Shown: in pieces, positions 1-12,177 of the stretch
Numbering within the stretch: the stretch's first letter is position 1
How the letters are laid out: every line of letters begins with the position of its first letter
From: Entomortierella parvispora
Lineage: Eukaryota; Mortierellomycota; Mortierellomycetes; Mortierellales; Mortierellaceae
Assembly (NCBI GenBank): GCA_963573315.1
Contig: OY752144.1
Span: forward strand, 676,501 to 740,500
Reading direction: 5' to 3'
Length of the DNA stretch: 64,000 nt
Notes under the pieces: model-generated
What the model was told of the DNA's origin: nothing
What the model saw: the letters and a program-made list of their open reading frames with translations, nothing else
Database searches by the model: none
Program-made: the position numbers and the translations under genes

Positions 1-2128
1 GGAAGAGGAGGAGGAGGAGGTTGGGTCGTTGCGTGCTGTCGCGTTCTGGGATCATCCTCAGTCATCCCTCTCCTCCCTCCCTCTGCTCATTCCCGCAATC
101 CTGCAACCCCCCCTGTTTTCTATCACACAGAGCGGCACAGCACCAACACCCGCGCGATTTTTTCTTTATTTTGGTGGGTTCCATGCAACATCAAGCTCAA
201 AAAGCAAGAACCAAGGCAGATTTCCTGGCGTTGCCTGTCCATTCGTTTGTTCCCATTGAGATCCACTGAATAGACTGGCTTTGCCCATTCTGTCTATCGG
301 GCCTGGCCTGAACGTTGATGTTGGTTGGGAGGGGTAAAAGAAGTAAGAGAGCCCGCAGAAGAAAATAAAAAGATGATGTAGGACAATGGGAGGGAGAGGA
401 TGGGAAAAGAAAAGCTCTATGTTGTGCTTTTGTTCTCTCACTTTAATCGAAAACCATGACCTTTGAACATAGTTGGCTGTGTCTACAGTTTGCCGATCAT
501 TCACTGATTCTGAGAACCGAAAGAGCGGAAGGAAAGAAAGAGAATTCATTGATCTCTTTTGGTTTCTCTGAACTCGGGTTTCTGCTTTACCAATGCCTTG
601 CAGTGACTAGGGCGATCCCAAGTTACTGAGTTACTGGTCACTCAGCCCCGTCCGCAGCTAGATCGTTCATTTTTTTGTTACTCTCAAACTTGCTGTAGAT
701 CCCGCTGCAGGGATAGACTAAATGGCCTGATCCAAGACTTTCAATACAACCATTTCAAGGAACACAAACATGGCCATCGTTATTTTTGGCCTCTCGCGTC
801 ATTCAAAACCAGTCCTTGCTTTGTCACCCAGTACAGGTTCGGGGCAATCTATTCAACTGGTCAGCGGTACTTTTTTTTTGTTCTGCATTCTTTTCTTGCG
901 CCCCCAAAAATTGACCTCGTATTTCATCATTGCTCTGTGGAATGCTTCCAGACCCTTGCTTGACCGACTGGTGTATAACGGTATAACGGTATGAAGAAGA
1001 AGAAGAGCCTCCGAGGAGGAAAAGAGCGATTCCTTCAGGTCCAACAAGACCTCATATCTCAGAAAAAACCTCAATGAAAAAAAAAACGCACCGAGAAACA
1101 GGTTCCCCTTTCAGGATAGCGCCGTCCATTGATATGTGTTCGTGTGAGTGTCCTTGCACTACTCCATAACTTGAAAGTCTTGGTCAGCAGTAGCAGATCA
1201 AGTACAGCTTTTTTTTTCTTTCCTTCTTTCCTTTGCAAGCCATGTTGTTTAACGGCCAACAACCGAGCTCGTGGAGGTTCTGATATTCCACGCAAACAAC
1301 TCAAAAAAAAAAAGGGTCAAAAACATTTCTGTTGTGTTCATTCATGCAACACTCTCGGATGGAGTTGCACACATCACACAACAACACACGCAAAAAAAAT
1401 ATCCATAGAGTTCCCCTGAAAAGAAAAAAAGGGATGGATACAAACGACCAACGATTTTTTTGTTTTCATGCAAAATAAAACGGCCAGCCCCGCCACCTCC
1501 TCCAGATCCCTATCAATTGAAGACGGTTGAACCCCCCAAGGGAGGACGTGTGTTTATGTGCGTTGTGGGCGCGTGTCTGTAGCGTTCGTGGGTACTTGGG
1601 GGTCCCGGTCTTGCTTTCACTCTCTCACCCTCGGAATGATGTAGCCAAAAAAAAAACACGATATGTACTGTGCATCAGCAAAACATGTACGGGACAAAAT
1701 GAAAAAAATAACAAAGAACAAGTCGGCAGGCTCATGGAAGAGTGTTTTTTTTTTTTGGATAGCTTCAGCGACAAGAAAGCGCCGACACCTCCTGCAGATG
1801 CGTTAAAGCCGGCTTTTAACACGAGGACGCGCTTTTCACGCGTTCTTTCGGTGCGTTTCCCCCTTACTGTTCAGTGGCAAACTCTACCTTGATTCGTTTC
1901 TCGTACTTGAAACATTATCAGGACAGTTTGGGGAATCGATCGTGGTATAGTTGTGTCTGGTGTTTTCTTGAGCGAGACGAGTCCACTCATCGCAATGTCA
2001 TTCCCGAGCGAGCTGTCAAAGGTGGGAGAGAGATGAATCATTTTCAAATTTCCATGAGAGAGCATTTTAAAATACGTGCTTGAGGAAAGGAGCCACTGAA
2101 CATCATCCGTCGTTATTCTTCATCTCCT
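1..2128. other. Gene-poor spacer
   Basis: No convincing coding exon is seen on either strand in these 2.1 kb. The open frames are short, overlap on opposite strands and carry homopolymer runs (A or T of 8-11 nt near 1080, 1210, 1305, 1650 and 1745). The stretch looks like non-coding spacer or long untranslated sequence. An exon of a gene lying to the left cannot be excluded. Confidence 0.5.
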
Positions 2129-2512
2129 CTAGTACGCACGGAACCCAGCTCTCAGCATCATCAATTGGGCAGTCTCCATGACTTGAAAGCACGTCTTCAC
2201 CAGAATATAAATTCCATACATCGCGGAAACTAAGGCCAACAAGCCAATGAGGACCTTGCGTGCAAAGCCATTGACAAGTGCATTGACGAAGGCACTGAAA
2301 AAGTCACGGACGCCCCACTTCAAAATGTTTTCGATGGACTCTTCCGAGGCTGCGTGCAGCCATCGATGCGCAAGAACGCAAGATCCATACGCCACGACGC
2401 ATGCAGACAGCGCGCCAAAGAGTTCCAGGCGCGAGAATGTGCCAAGTAGTGCAAAGAAGAGATTGCTGATGACACAGGAGAAGAAAAATTTGACAATCTT
2501 TGCCAAGGCCAT
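2129..2512 (-). CDS. Small hypothetical membrane protein, 127 aa
   Basis: I do not recognise this protein. The frame reads 127 residues with about three hydrophobic segments, near residues 8-28, 33-50 and 88-108, so a small integral membrane protein is the simplest reading. A short amphipathic, Ala/Phe-rich stretch lies between the second and third segments. The chosen ATG sits in good context (TCATTATGG). Another ATG about 48 nt upstream opens an overlapping frame and could act as an upstream ORF. No intron is needed, and no upstream exon was identified. The gene is about 390 bp from a tRNA gene and opposite in strand. It could instead be the last exon of a longer gene. Confidence 0.45.
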   Translation of the reverse strand: MALAKIVKFFFSCVISNLFFALLGTFSRLELFGALSACVVAYGSCVLAHRWLHAASEESIENILKWGVRDFFSAFVNALVNGFARKVLIGLLALVSAMYGIYILVKTCFQVMETAQLMMLRAGFRAY

Positions 2513-2903
2513 AATGATATTTGATAGATCTGCTCCTTGGAAGTTCTTCGGTCATTTTGAGGGGGATTTTTTTTGTCGAGAGGGTTCTGTTTTCTCTCCA
2601 TCGCCTGAAGGTACAATACACCAGCAGGGTGACGAGGAAGAGTCCAAAAAACCTGAGACACATCCAGACCCGGAATCAGGAGAGACACAACGACAGAACG
2701 ATAGAAGGCGTAGGCATGGTGTTTGTCTTTCTGGAGGACCTTTGATCATTTTGGGATTTGGAAACGCGCACTCGAGGATATCGAACGTGCACGGACCTCT
2801 TCTTAAGGGTTCATTCTTAAGGGGTCTTTATGAGTGTCTATTGGTATATAGAAGAAAAAATTTCAAAATCAAAAAATTCAATTCATCATATGATTGGATT
2901 GAC

Positions 2904-2976
2904 GCCCTTGTAGCGTAGGGGTTATCGCGTTTGTCTTGTAAACAAGAGGTCGCTGGTTCAAATCCGGCCAAGGGCA
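2904..2976 (+). tRNA. tRNA-Thr (anticodon TGT)
   Basis: A 73-nt cloverleaf can be folded by eye. The acceptor stem pairs GCCCTTG (2904-2910) with CAAGGGC (2969-2975), followed by discriminator A. The anticodon stem pairs TTTGT with ACAAG and closes a CTTGTAA loop with anticodon TGT, which reads ACA (Thr). The T arm pairs GCTGG with CCGGC around TTCAAAT. There is no intron. A TTTT run at 2983-2986 would end Pol III transcription. CCA is not encoded, as expected in a eukaryotic nucleus. Confidence 0.93.
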
Positions 2977-3645
2977 CGTTACTTTTGCACCTGCCTGTCT
3001 CCAAGTCACGTGCTCGATTTTTTTCTTTGTGAATGGCCTGACATTTATCGAGGGCAATGATTGGCCAACGGACAACACTCGATCTTAGGAGGGTGTTGTT
3101 GTTCTTTTTCTTTTTTTTTTTTTGCATGGCTGTCGTGCGTGGCGGAGAGATTGCGGCTGGATTGGCGGGGCGATTGATGGTGCGTTCAGCGGCAGGGCTA
3201 GGCTAGGACAAAAAGGAAAGAATGCGAGAGGGCGTGAGAGAGAGAAAGAGAGAGAGTGGCCAAGAAATGGTCAGACCAGACTCTTCACACGCAGGGAGGG
3301 GCTCAAGGCAGATCAGACCACACTCTCACACACGCAGGGAAAGGCACAAGGCAGATCAGAGTTCCGCGTCCCTGCCTGTTCTTTTCCGTCTCAGTCCAGT
3401 CGCTGGCTGCGAGCGGTCTTTCTTTCCTTTCTTCCTTCTCCTCCTCCTCCTTCTCCAGTCTCCGCCATCTCATCCTCGTCGCCCTTCATTCTTTCCATTT
3501 CATCCACTCATTCATCCTCTCCCTTCCCACCCCACCCCCAAGCGCTCTCTTTCATCTCTCCTCTCTCCTCTCTCCTCTCTCCTCTCCTTCCCAACCTTCT
3601 TCCTCCCGTAATATCTATCACTCACACCTGCACAACCTACACATC
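2977..3645 (+). promoter_or_regulatory. Upstream region of squalene synthase
   Basis: The first part follows the tRNA and is T-rich. From about 3400 the plus strand is strongly C/T-rich up to the start codon, ending in tandem CTCTC blocks at 3554-3590. This is the pyrimidine-rich leader style seen at several genes here. An imperfect direct repeat with core CACACGCAGGGA plus AAGGCAGATCAGA occurs near 3286-3318 and 3331-3361. No TATA box is obvious. No sterol-regulatory element could be assigned with confidence. Confidence 0.4.
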
Positions 3646-5478
3646 ATGGCCTCTGCTATCCTCGCCTCGCTCTTCCACCCCTCCGAGGTGCTCGCCTTGG
3701 TCCAGTACAAGCTCGCGCCAAACACAAAATACGACTACGGCAATGACAAATCCAGAGAGCGTCTTTACCACCACCTCAACATGACCTCTCGCAGTTTCGC
3801 TGCCGTCATTCAGGATTTGGACGAGGAGCTCAAAGACGCCGTAAGTTTCTCGTCGTCGTCGTCTCTCTTTTCTCCCTCTCTCTTTCCCTTTAGGATCAAA
3901 TGTCGATCCTGAACCCTCGCTCAACGCAGCCACGGTGGACGACAGTGGGGGACAGGATTCTTCTCTCCCTCCTGCAGTAGACAGATCGCACGCTGGAATG
4001 CTTTGGTGTAACCCTATCTAGAGTGAACTGATTGTTCACAAACGACCTGTTCTTTTGTTTGTTCATTCCTCATAGATTTGTATTTTCTACCTTGTTTTGC
4101 GTGGACTCGACACCATCGGTATGAACTCAATGGAGCGCTTCGGCCATTGCTTCTTGTTAGGCTACTCGACCTCTTGATTCTAACCACATTTTCCTGCTTC
4201 TTTGTTCTATAGAGGATGACATGACTCTTGATCTCGATATCAAGCTCCCATACCTAAAGACTTTCAACGAGATTATTTACAAGAAAGGATGGACCTTCAC
4301 AAAGAGTGCGTATTTCCGGATTTGGGCTTTCAATGCAGGATATCTTCTTTTTTTCCGCTAGGATCTTTTTTGCTTGTTTTCAAACAATGGCTAACATTTT
4401 GAATGACAAATGGTTTATTTCTTAGGCGGACCTAACGAGAAGGACCGTCAATTGCTGGTCGAGTTTGATGTGGTGATTGACGCTTTCTTGAAGTTGAAGC
4501 CAGCCTACCAATCCATCATCGCCGATATCACCAAGCGCATGGGAGACGGTATGGCTCACTACGCCACTGCTGGAATCTGCGTCAACACTATCGCTGATTA
4601 CGATGAGTACTGCCATTACGTTGCTGGTCTCGTCGGTTTGGGACTCAGCGACATGTTCAGCGCTTGTGGATTTGAATGTAAGTGGAAGAACGATGCACAG
4701 GACAGGATCGATCCAACAGAGGAAGAACGTGGCTACTTTCAGCAATCAACTCGGAAAAAAACACACAGGATCTAACTCGTGTGTTTTTATTTCTATTCAC
4801 GGACAAATAGCACCCATGGTTGCAAAGAGAACGGACCTGTCCAATTCGATGGGACTCTTCTTGCAAAAGACAAACATCACGCGTGATTACTTGGAAGACT
4901 TGCGCGACAAGCGCTTCTTCTGGCCCAAGGAGATCTGGGGTCAGTACGCCGAGACTATGGAGGATCTGGTCAAGCCCGAGAACAAGGAAAAGGCGCTCCA
5001 GTGTCTGAGTCATATGGTGTACAACGCCATGAAGCACATGAAGGACGTGTTGGAGTACTTGAACATGATCAAGAACCCCTCTTGCTTCAAGTTCTGTGCC
5101 ATTCCTCAGGTGATGGCCATTGCCACCCTCAAGATGCTTCACAACAACTACATGATCTTTACCCACGAGAACATCAAAATCCGCAAGGGTGAGACTGTCT
5201 GGTTGATGAAAGAGTGCACGAGCATCGACTCTGTCGCCGCCATCTTCAGGATCTATGCTCGTGAGATCAACAACAAGTCCAACCCCTTGGACCCTCACTT
5301 TATCGACATTGGTATTGCCTGCGGCGAGATTGAGCAGGTCGCCGAGAGCTTGTACCCTGGCTCGACTGCCGAGGTTGCCAGACTCAAGGCGGGCGTGCTG
5401 GCTGGCACCAGCGGCACGGTCTTGACAGCCGCGGCCGTGGTTGCAGGCGCTGTTGTTCTCAAGAACAAGTATGCTTGA
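3646..5478 (+). CDS. ERG9: Squalene synthase (farnesyl-diphosphate farnesyltransferase)
   Basis: This enzyme condenses two farnesyl diphosphates through presqualene diphosphate to squalene, the first committed step of sterol synthesis, at the ER membrane. Five exons join in frame: 3646-3840, 4076-4118, 4213-4305, 4426-4677 and 4811-5478, giving 416 aa, the usual family length. Visible family motifs are the first Asp-rich motif in LVLRGLDTIEDD (split by intron 2), the second in DYDEYCHYVAGLVG, and NITRDYLEDL followed by FWPKEIW. The C-terminus has a hydrophobic segment of about 20 residues before a KNKYA end, the expected single ER anchor. The ATG lies in CATCATGG after a pyrimidine-rich leader. 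The 3' side carries a fold-back element. Identification is firm; exon borders are deduced by frame. Confidence 0.96.
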
Positions 5479-5647
5479 AATATCGGCTACCTCTGACATA
5501 TCCACGCTTCGTCGTGACTCTTTGCTCCCTACTCTACCACTCCTCATACCAATAAAACAAATGATAAGATATTACATCCCATCCACAGAACAAGACCAAC
5601 AGCACAGGAGCAGGACTTGATGTGCAAGAGCACATTGGTGAACCGTG

Positions 5648-6022
5648 CGAAGCTCTGAACCCATCCCCTCTTCCAGAGGGGCCAACCTCGCATAGGGAAG
5701 ACATCTTACGAGCCCAATTATCATAAAAGGCTATTTTTTTGTCAGACTATTTTATTGTAGTAAAGTGATCTAGGTCAGTTACAAACTAAAGGGGACATCT
5801 GTTCAGTTTAATTTTTAATTGACCTAGATCACTTTACTACAATAAAATAGTCTGACAAAAAAATAGCCTTTTATGATAATTGGGCTCGTAAGATGTCTTC
5901 CCTATGCGAGGTTGGATTTGCGCCCAGCCCCTGTGGAAGGGACAACGGTCTTCTAACACCCCAGTCATTGACAATGACAGGGGTGTTAGAATACCTTTAT
6001 AAGGGATGGGTTCAGAGCTTCG
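5648..6022. mobile_element. Fold-back, MITE-like element
   Basis: A 97-nt arm at 5684-5780 is repeated in inverted orientation at 5817-5913 with a single mismatch noted near the loop. A 36-nt loop separates the arms. Outside these, a 20-nt perfect terminal inverted repeat, beginning CGAAGCTCTGAAC, occupies 5648-5667 and 6003-6022. The flanks AACCGTG (5641-5647) and AACTGTG (6023-6029) look like a 7-bp target-site duplication with one change. Two smaller hairpins are nested, at 5665-5681 and about 5951-5989. No coding capacity is seen. The near-perfect arms suggest a young non-autonomous insertion between ERG9 and the next gene. Confidence 0.8.
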
Positions 6023-6126
6023 AACTGTGCTGCTGAAAATTGGTGGCAAGTGGCTTGGACATCACGTGCAGCGCTCGGTGCATACATGAATTTAAAGGTG
6101 CGAACAGCACGCGGACGCATGCATGC

Positions 6127-9100
6127 ATGCATGACCAGCCTATGCATCCAATGGACCCCGACCAGGACTACGCTAATGTGAGGGTCTACACCAGGCACCT
6201 CCAGCCCCCAAGTGCTATTCACCAGGCATGCATTGTCGACTGGACCCGTCGCCAGAAGGATGTCGCCGAGGACCCTCAAGAGCCAAGCGTTGACATTGTC
6301 TTTGGCAAGGTTAGCCCAATATTCTTGTCGCCAGATAAAGAAACGCGTTTCCTGGGAACAATTCCCCCGCAATACCCCTCCTCCCTAAGAGGATTCTGAT
6401 GACTGGTATCTCGTATCGCTTAAAAACTGATATAGGGCACGTTCTTGTCGCTTCATAAGTTTGTGGCGGAGGAGGCCGATGACACTGGACGACCCTCTGG
6501 GTCCCTTGAACTTGTGCATGAACAGTCCGTTTTTGGAAAAATCAAGGACTTGAAGACACTCTACTGTACCTTTGAATCAGAAGATGCCGAAGAACCCACG
6601 GACGACGCTATGGACGTGGATCAGGATGCAGACACGACCTTCCCTTCAAAGCACCCCCAGGATCGACCCCGCCTCGGGTACTTGCCGAAATCAGCCTCCC
6701 CGACTGTCCTCGTCGCCACCTCAGACTCGGGAGTGCTGTCGTTTATCACTTTTCAGTTTGATGACCAGAGTTGTGAACGCGGAAAGTTTTACATCTTGAA
6801 GGAGGTAACAAGGCCAAGGGAGTTAGGAGCGAGCATTAGAGCTGGAGAGCGAAATAGGAAATCACCACTAATTTTTCTTGATACCGCTCTATCAACAGGT
6901 TGAAATTGCAGAACCAGGATCCGGATACACCGAGGCAGGAGCAAAGATCGCCATTGACCCCACGTACGTGAATCAGTCAAGGAAATGAATATCAGCTGGA
7001 AGCAGAACGGGGACCAAACATGTTGACTGTTTTCTTTCTTATATAGTTCACGCGTCATGGCCATTTCTGCTCTTCAGAATCACATCAAGCTGGTTATTCT
7101 TCGAAATACCAAACGTTCACAGTTCGATCCTGTGGAAAGGGTTCGTAGATCATGAACTGAGCTGAGCTGCTGTAGGAATCATTGATGAGTTTCACTCGAT
7201 TCTAACAGCACCCTGTTTTAGATATCAGCCATCGATTTAAACGGGACTATTGTTGGTATGGAGTTCTTGACTGCAGACCCTTACGACCCCGAAGACCACG
7301 CTATCCTTGCAGTTGCATTCTTCAAGTAAGTTAAAAAAAAGTAGTACAATGCCATGGAGTGATGCTGTGGACGATTTGCTAAGTATTCTTGCATTTCATG
7401 GTTTGGGCAAACAACAACCCATCTAGCAAAGAAACGGATCGATACCATATTGCCACATTTCACATTGGACTCCACAACCACCTGGCAGGACCACTGTCCA
7501 TCAAAATCGGAACCAGCCCTATTCGTCTAGATCCGATGCAATCCGTTCTTCATATCAAAGCGCTGCCAAACCTCCCCTGCTCTTTGGTTTACATCGACGT
7601 AAGGTTCAAAGGAATACGCCCGGAATATCCATGCTAGGAGGAAAAACCAACAAGTCCACCTCCATTTTCAATTTCCAGTGCTGACAGCCTCTTCTTGTTC
7701 TTGACGCATAGGAAGAGAAAATTACTCTTGTCACTGTGGAAAAATCAACGGGGGTTCCTTTGTCGAGTTCCATGAAACACAGGCATCACGATTCTTTGAA
7801 GCTTATGAAAAGAGACGTGGGTGGAAAGCTCGAAGACAACGACGCGAGCCCTTACCCACTGATATCTGCCTGTGCAACGCCACCACGATCACAGATACCC
7901 TTGAGCGACCAAACACTGTATTTGGGAAGTGATACCGCAGAGCTCTACAGGATCAACATTCACCACTTGACCTACGGCATGAACTTTGAGCTCATCACGG
8001 GCGATCGACCTGTGGGTGAGGTTCTGTTCGTGTTGGCGAGGGCGCAGCTGAAGACAGAGCCAATCATGGGCGAAACGAACCAGGAAATTATCCTAAACAC
8101 AGACTACTTACTATATTCGAACGATCAGGGAGATGGCGGGGTTCTGGCAGTCAAGGAAGAAGAAGATGGGATTGACCTGTTTGCCATCACAGAACTTCAA
8201 AACAGCTCTCCGGTCTTGGACTTTTGCGCACGGGAGCCGTCTTTTCCTGGCAGGGACGCCCTTTTCGTTTGTTCTGGAATGAAAGGAGAAGGCTCGATCA
8301 AGAGAATCCGGTCTGGGATTACAGCTGAAAGCACAGGTAGCAGTGGCGATAATCTCTTTGCTGGCGCCACCGGCCTATGGAGCGTCAAGGAGACTGCAGC
8401 GGACGAATTTGATTCATTCATCGTGGTATCTTTTATTCAACAAACGAAGATCATGAGGAGCGGACCAGGAGGTAGGTGTTATTTCATGCCGCAGATTGTT
8501 CCCTTCTTCTCCATGGTGATGCTCTCGGGACGTGAAGAAGAGAGACTGTTTTGGACTAAAGCACAAAAACATTGATCTGCACTCTTTACGAGACAGGCAG
8601 TCTAGAGGATGTGAGCGAGACTGTTGGCTTTGATCTGGCCCTGGATACTCTGGAGGCAGGTCGTCTCAAGGACCGGATTTTATATCAAGTACACCGAGGC
8701 GGGGTCATTGCTATCCAACCGGGCACTGGTGAGTTCAGGAAGTGTCTTGATTTTTCTTTTTAGTCCGGTGCTTTTGATTTTTTCTTTCCAGTGTGTTAAT
8801 ATCTAAAATACAACAATTCTTCAAATAGATTTGAAATGTTCTTGGCATTCGAACGACAGTGTAGTGGCCTCTGCCTGCTGGGTAAACGAAGGTGTTTTGA
8901 TGATCGGTCAAATTTCCGCGGGGTCCAGTAGCCTGGTGCTGCTAGAGCTGACCAATTCTATGGAAGAAGGCCCTGATTCTACGGCAGAATTCAAAGTCAT
9001 TGCAACGAGGTCCCTGTCCGCAGAGCCAACGACAATCCATTGCTGGCAAGTTGAGACAGCAGGACAGTCTTCCTCGTCACCTTCCCAGCCATCACTCCAG

Positions 9101-12100
9101 TATTGTTGTGTGGGCTCACTGGAACCAAGCGTCCTAGTATTTCAGATAACAAAAGATCAAATCCGAGATGTCTACACCGAATCGTTAGGTGGGAATTACA
9201 ATGTCTTTGGGTGCAAAACCATGATTGTAACAGGGGTCTCTAACGTTTTCTTGCCTTGTTCCCTCAATATAGCTCAAGCGGGATTAGAGAGCGTGACGAT
9301 CCCCCATTCCATATGTATACTGGCCGGCAACAATAACAAGCGCAAGGTCGCGGTAGGACTGCGCGATGGAAGCATCATTTCATACGATTGGAACGAACCT
9401 ACGGACTCTGGAATGGCTCCAACACGAGTACTTTCACACCCGCGGCTGTTTAAACTAGGAATATTGCCTGTGCGGTTTGCGATGGCCAATAAGGGAAAGT
9501 GCTCAAAGGCCCTCATTTTTTCTGACAGGCTGTGGCAGGCAGAATTGAAGGACACATTTGAGATCCAGAGCATACTCTTTGATAATGAGGTAGGATGTGC
9601 TTTCTATCTCAAGACTTTCCCTTTAGCCAGCCATTAACGTCTCTGTACGGAAAACGCCAAAACGTATAGATTGCTCAAGCCAGTGCCTTTCAAACGAGCA
9701 ATCAGGAGCAGTCAATGCATCCCTGCTTTGTGTGTATTGTGGATCATGATATGCAACTCATAACGTTGCAAGGGTCAAGTCCCTATAACTACCAGACTCT
9801 TTCATTGGGCCAGGTATAGTATCTCACCGAAGAAAGACCTAGATTGTGCTTTTTTGAAGTTGGGTCATCTAACAATCGCGTCGCTGCCTTCTATGGTCAC
9901 ACTATAGACCCCAAGGAGAATCCTCGATATCACCTCAAAGAAACTTTTGCTTGTAGCGACCGTTGGAGATGGTTTCCCGTTTGCAGAATCCACGCTTCAG
10001 TTGGTGGATCCGGAAAAGTAACCTCCTCAACTGTTCGCCAAGGTGAAAGCAGATATCGGTTCATCGCACTAATAGTTATAACATGTAATAGAGCATCCAA
10101 CGAACCTGGACTTGAAAGGCAGCATGTGGTTTGTGAAATCAGCTTGAAGCAAGGCGAAGCCGTCTTCTCGATGGCAGGTACGGATCGCGCTCCCTTCTAT
10201 CTCCTTGGTTGAAGTGTATGGAGGAGGAAGCCCATGCCCTTAAATAATGTGGACTTGCGCGTTTATTCAATAGAATGGAGGATTCCTCGACCCAACAAGT
10301 CAGACGCGGTATACATTTGCGTCGGTACGGGTTTGTTTTCACCGACAGGCAGTGAGATATCGGCCGCGGCACCCAAGAACGGTCGACTGGTGATTTTTTC
10401 CATCAAGCAGTCAAAGGTTCGGGACAAGATTCATCGATTTAGATTTCGTCGAACTGTCACTATGGAAGGAAAACTGACCGTAGCACGTCCTCTTTTCGAT
10501 TCTCTTTGATGACCGTTGTTAGAAAGGAGATCGAAAGTTTAGAAAAGTCGAGATGGAACTTCGTTGGGCTATGTTGATGCCGGCCCCTGTGTTTGCAATC
10601 TGCACCTTCGTCGACATGTAATGACAATTACCCTGAACGCAAGAGTACGCGGTGTGGAGAAAATTCTACTCTGTGTGCTGATCCCGCTTTTATAATTTCA
10701 CTGTAGGAAAATCCTCATCTCGAATGGACCCACTTTGAAACTGATGGGACTGGACCTAGAAAACAAGACGTAAGAGACTGGAGATTTCACTTGGTACTTG
10801 AGGTGTTATCTGTCGAAGCGGATAAATGTTCAGACTTTTTTCTTTTTTTTTTCCCTGTAGACTGGTCGACAAAGCAATTTATCGTGAGCGATGGCCAATC
10901 GTCCAGATTTCAACCAACGGATCCATGATCTGCACTGGTTCCAGGCGGGAGGCCATATGTTTTTATGAATATCAGGCCTCTACTAGTGGTGAGCGAAGCG
11001 TTGACAGGCTTCGGTTTATCAAAAGGTAAAAGGTCGCACGTGTACTAGGAATATGCCCACTCCGTGGGTTGATCTCCCTTCATTTCTCTCTTGACAATGT
11101 TTTTGTATGTGTACGACTTTTTTTTATTTGATGTGAAGACTGAACATTTCTGCAATGCCCATTTTTCTGTCCTTCTAGTGCTCGGTCAATGCGTATAGTC
11201 TCGGACTGTCTGGCACTATCACCTGAATTTGCCGTGGGTGTAGACTTGTCAGGTGGGATTTTTGGGATTGGATATTCACCCGAGGACCCTAATTGCCAAC
11301 ATACACTTGTGGACCGATTCTCGATCCACGTAGGCGAGGTCATGAACCGTATTCGATTGACGAAGCTCTGGCCTGCAGAAGAGCGATCCATGAAAGGAAT
11401 GGCGCTTTCGCAACATCAGACGAGTGCCACTGAGGAGAGCAACATCTCCCAGACTGGATTCTCGAGTGCCATAACCGCCACGAGTCAAACTGGCCTTGCA
11501 CCTCTAGGGTCTGCCCAACTCAATCTGGATCGATGGATCCTTTTGCCTTGGACATCGCCGCAAGAGTCCTTTGCCGCCTCGCAAGCACCAACCCAGGCGT
11601 CCGCCTCTTCCCCATACTTTCGCGCAGCTCCTCAAGCTCTGATAGGAAGTTCTTTGGTAGGGAGTATTGTTGGGTTCTGGCGTATACGACCAAGTTTCTA
11701 TCCGATCCTGCACGCGCTTCAGACGGTCATGCAGACCACGTACGAGGGACGGCCTCTTCTGGGCAATCAACACGATCGGTACCGAAGTCTTTCCTCTCCA
11801 ATGCTGTTCACTGTTGATGGCGATTTGCTGCAGCAGTTCCTGAGGCTCGACCACGGACAGCAGATCGAGTTGATCACGAAGGCTGTGGGTCTGGAGAGAT
11901 TGGTGGAAGAGTGGCTACAGCAACAGGCGACCATGGGGATGTCGACTACAGAAAGGGAGATTTTGACAAGGACGAGTTGTTTGGATCGAGATGTGGGTGA
12001 AGGGGATGAACTGGAGGGATCAACATGTCTGGAGCACAGTCCTTCAAGTCGGGACAAGGACAAGTGTGCAAGTGTTCATGTGATTGGCCATGCACTTTCC

Positions 12101-12130
12101 TATCTACAATCCTTGGACTGGCACCAATAA
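6127..12130 (+). CDS. CPSF-A/DDB1-like (MMS1_N-type) WD-propeller protein
   Basis: This is a large multi-exon gene of the family that includes DDB1, SF3B3/Rse1 and CPSF160/Cft1. These are triple beta-propeller scaffolds in ubiquitin-ligase, splicing or 3'-end-processing complexes. Exons deduced by frame: 6127-6309, 6436-6804, 6899-6963, 7047-7140, 7222-7325, 7427-7598, 7712-8475, 8562-8728, 8829-9188, 9273-9589, 9670-9813, 9908-10017, 10092-10177, 10274-~10413/10475, ~10543-10617, 10707-10769, 10861-11025 and 11179-12130. Family signatures include GSIKRIRSGI followed by GATGLWSV, a QTPRRILDIT block and a C-terminal CPSF-A-like part. The junction between the exon from 10274 and the exon near 10543 could not be resolved. 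The start may be ATG 6127, 6142 or 6151; the fold-back element ends only about 100 bp upstream. It matches none of the three classical paralogs closely by eye and may be a fourth, less studied member. Confidence 0.75.
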
Positions 12131-12177
12131 TAAAAATGTACAATCGTGACAAAAAGTGATTTTTTTATTATTATTTT

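Noticed and set aside
4657-5547. 296-aa minus-strand open frame across squalene synthase
   Set aside because: It is antisense to well-identified ERG9 exons and carries no recognisable domain; codon bias of the real gene keeps the opposite strand open.
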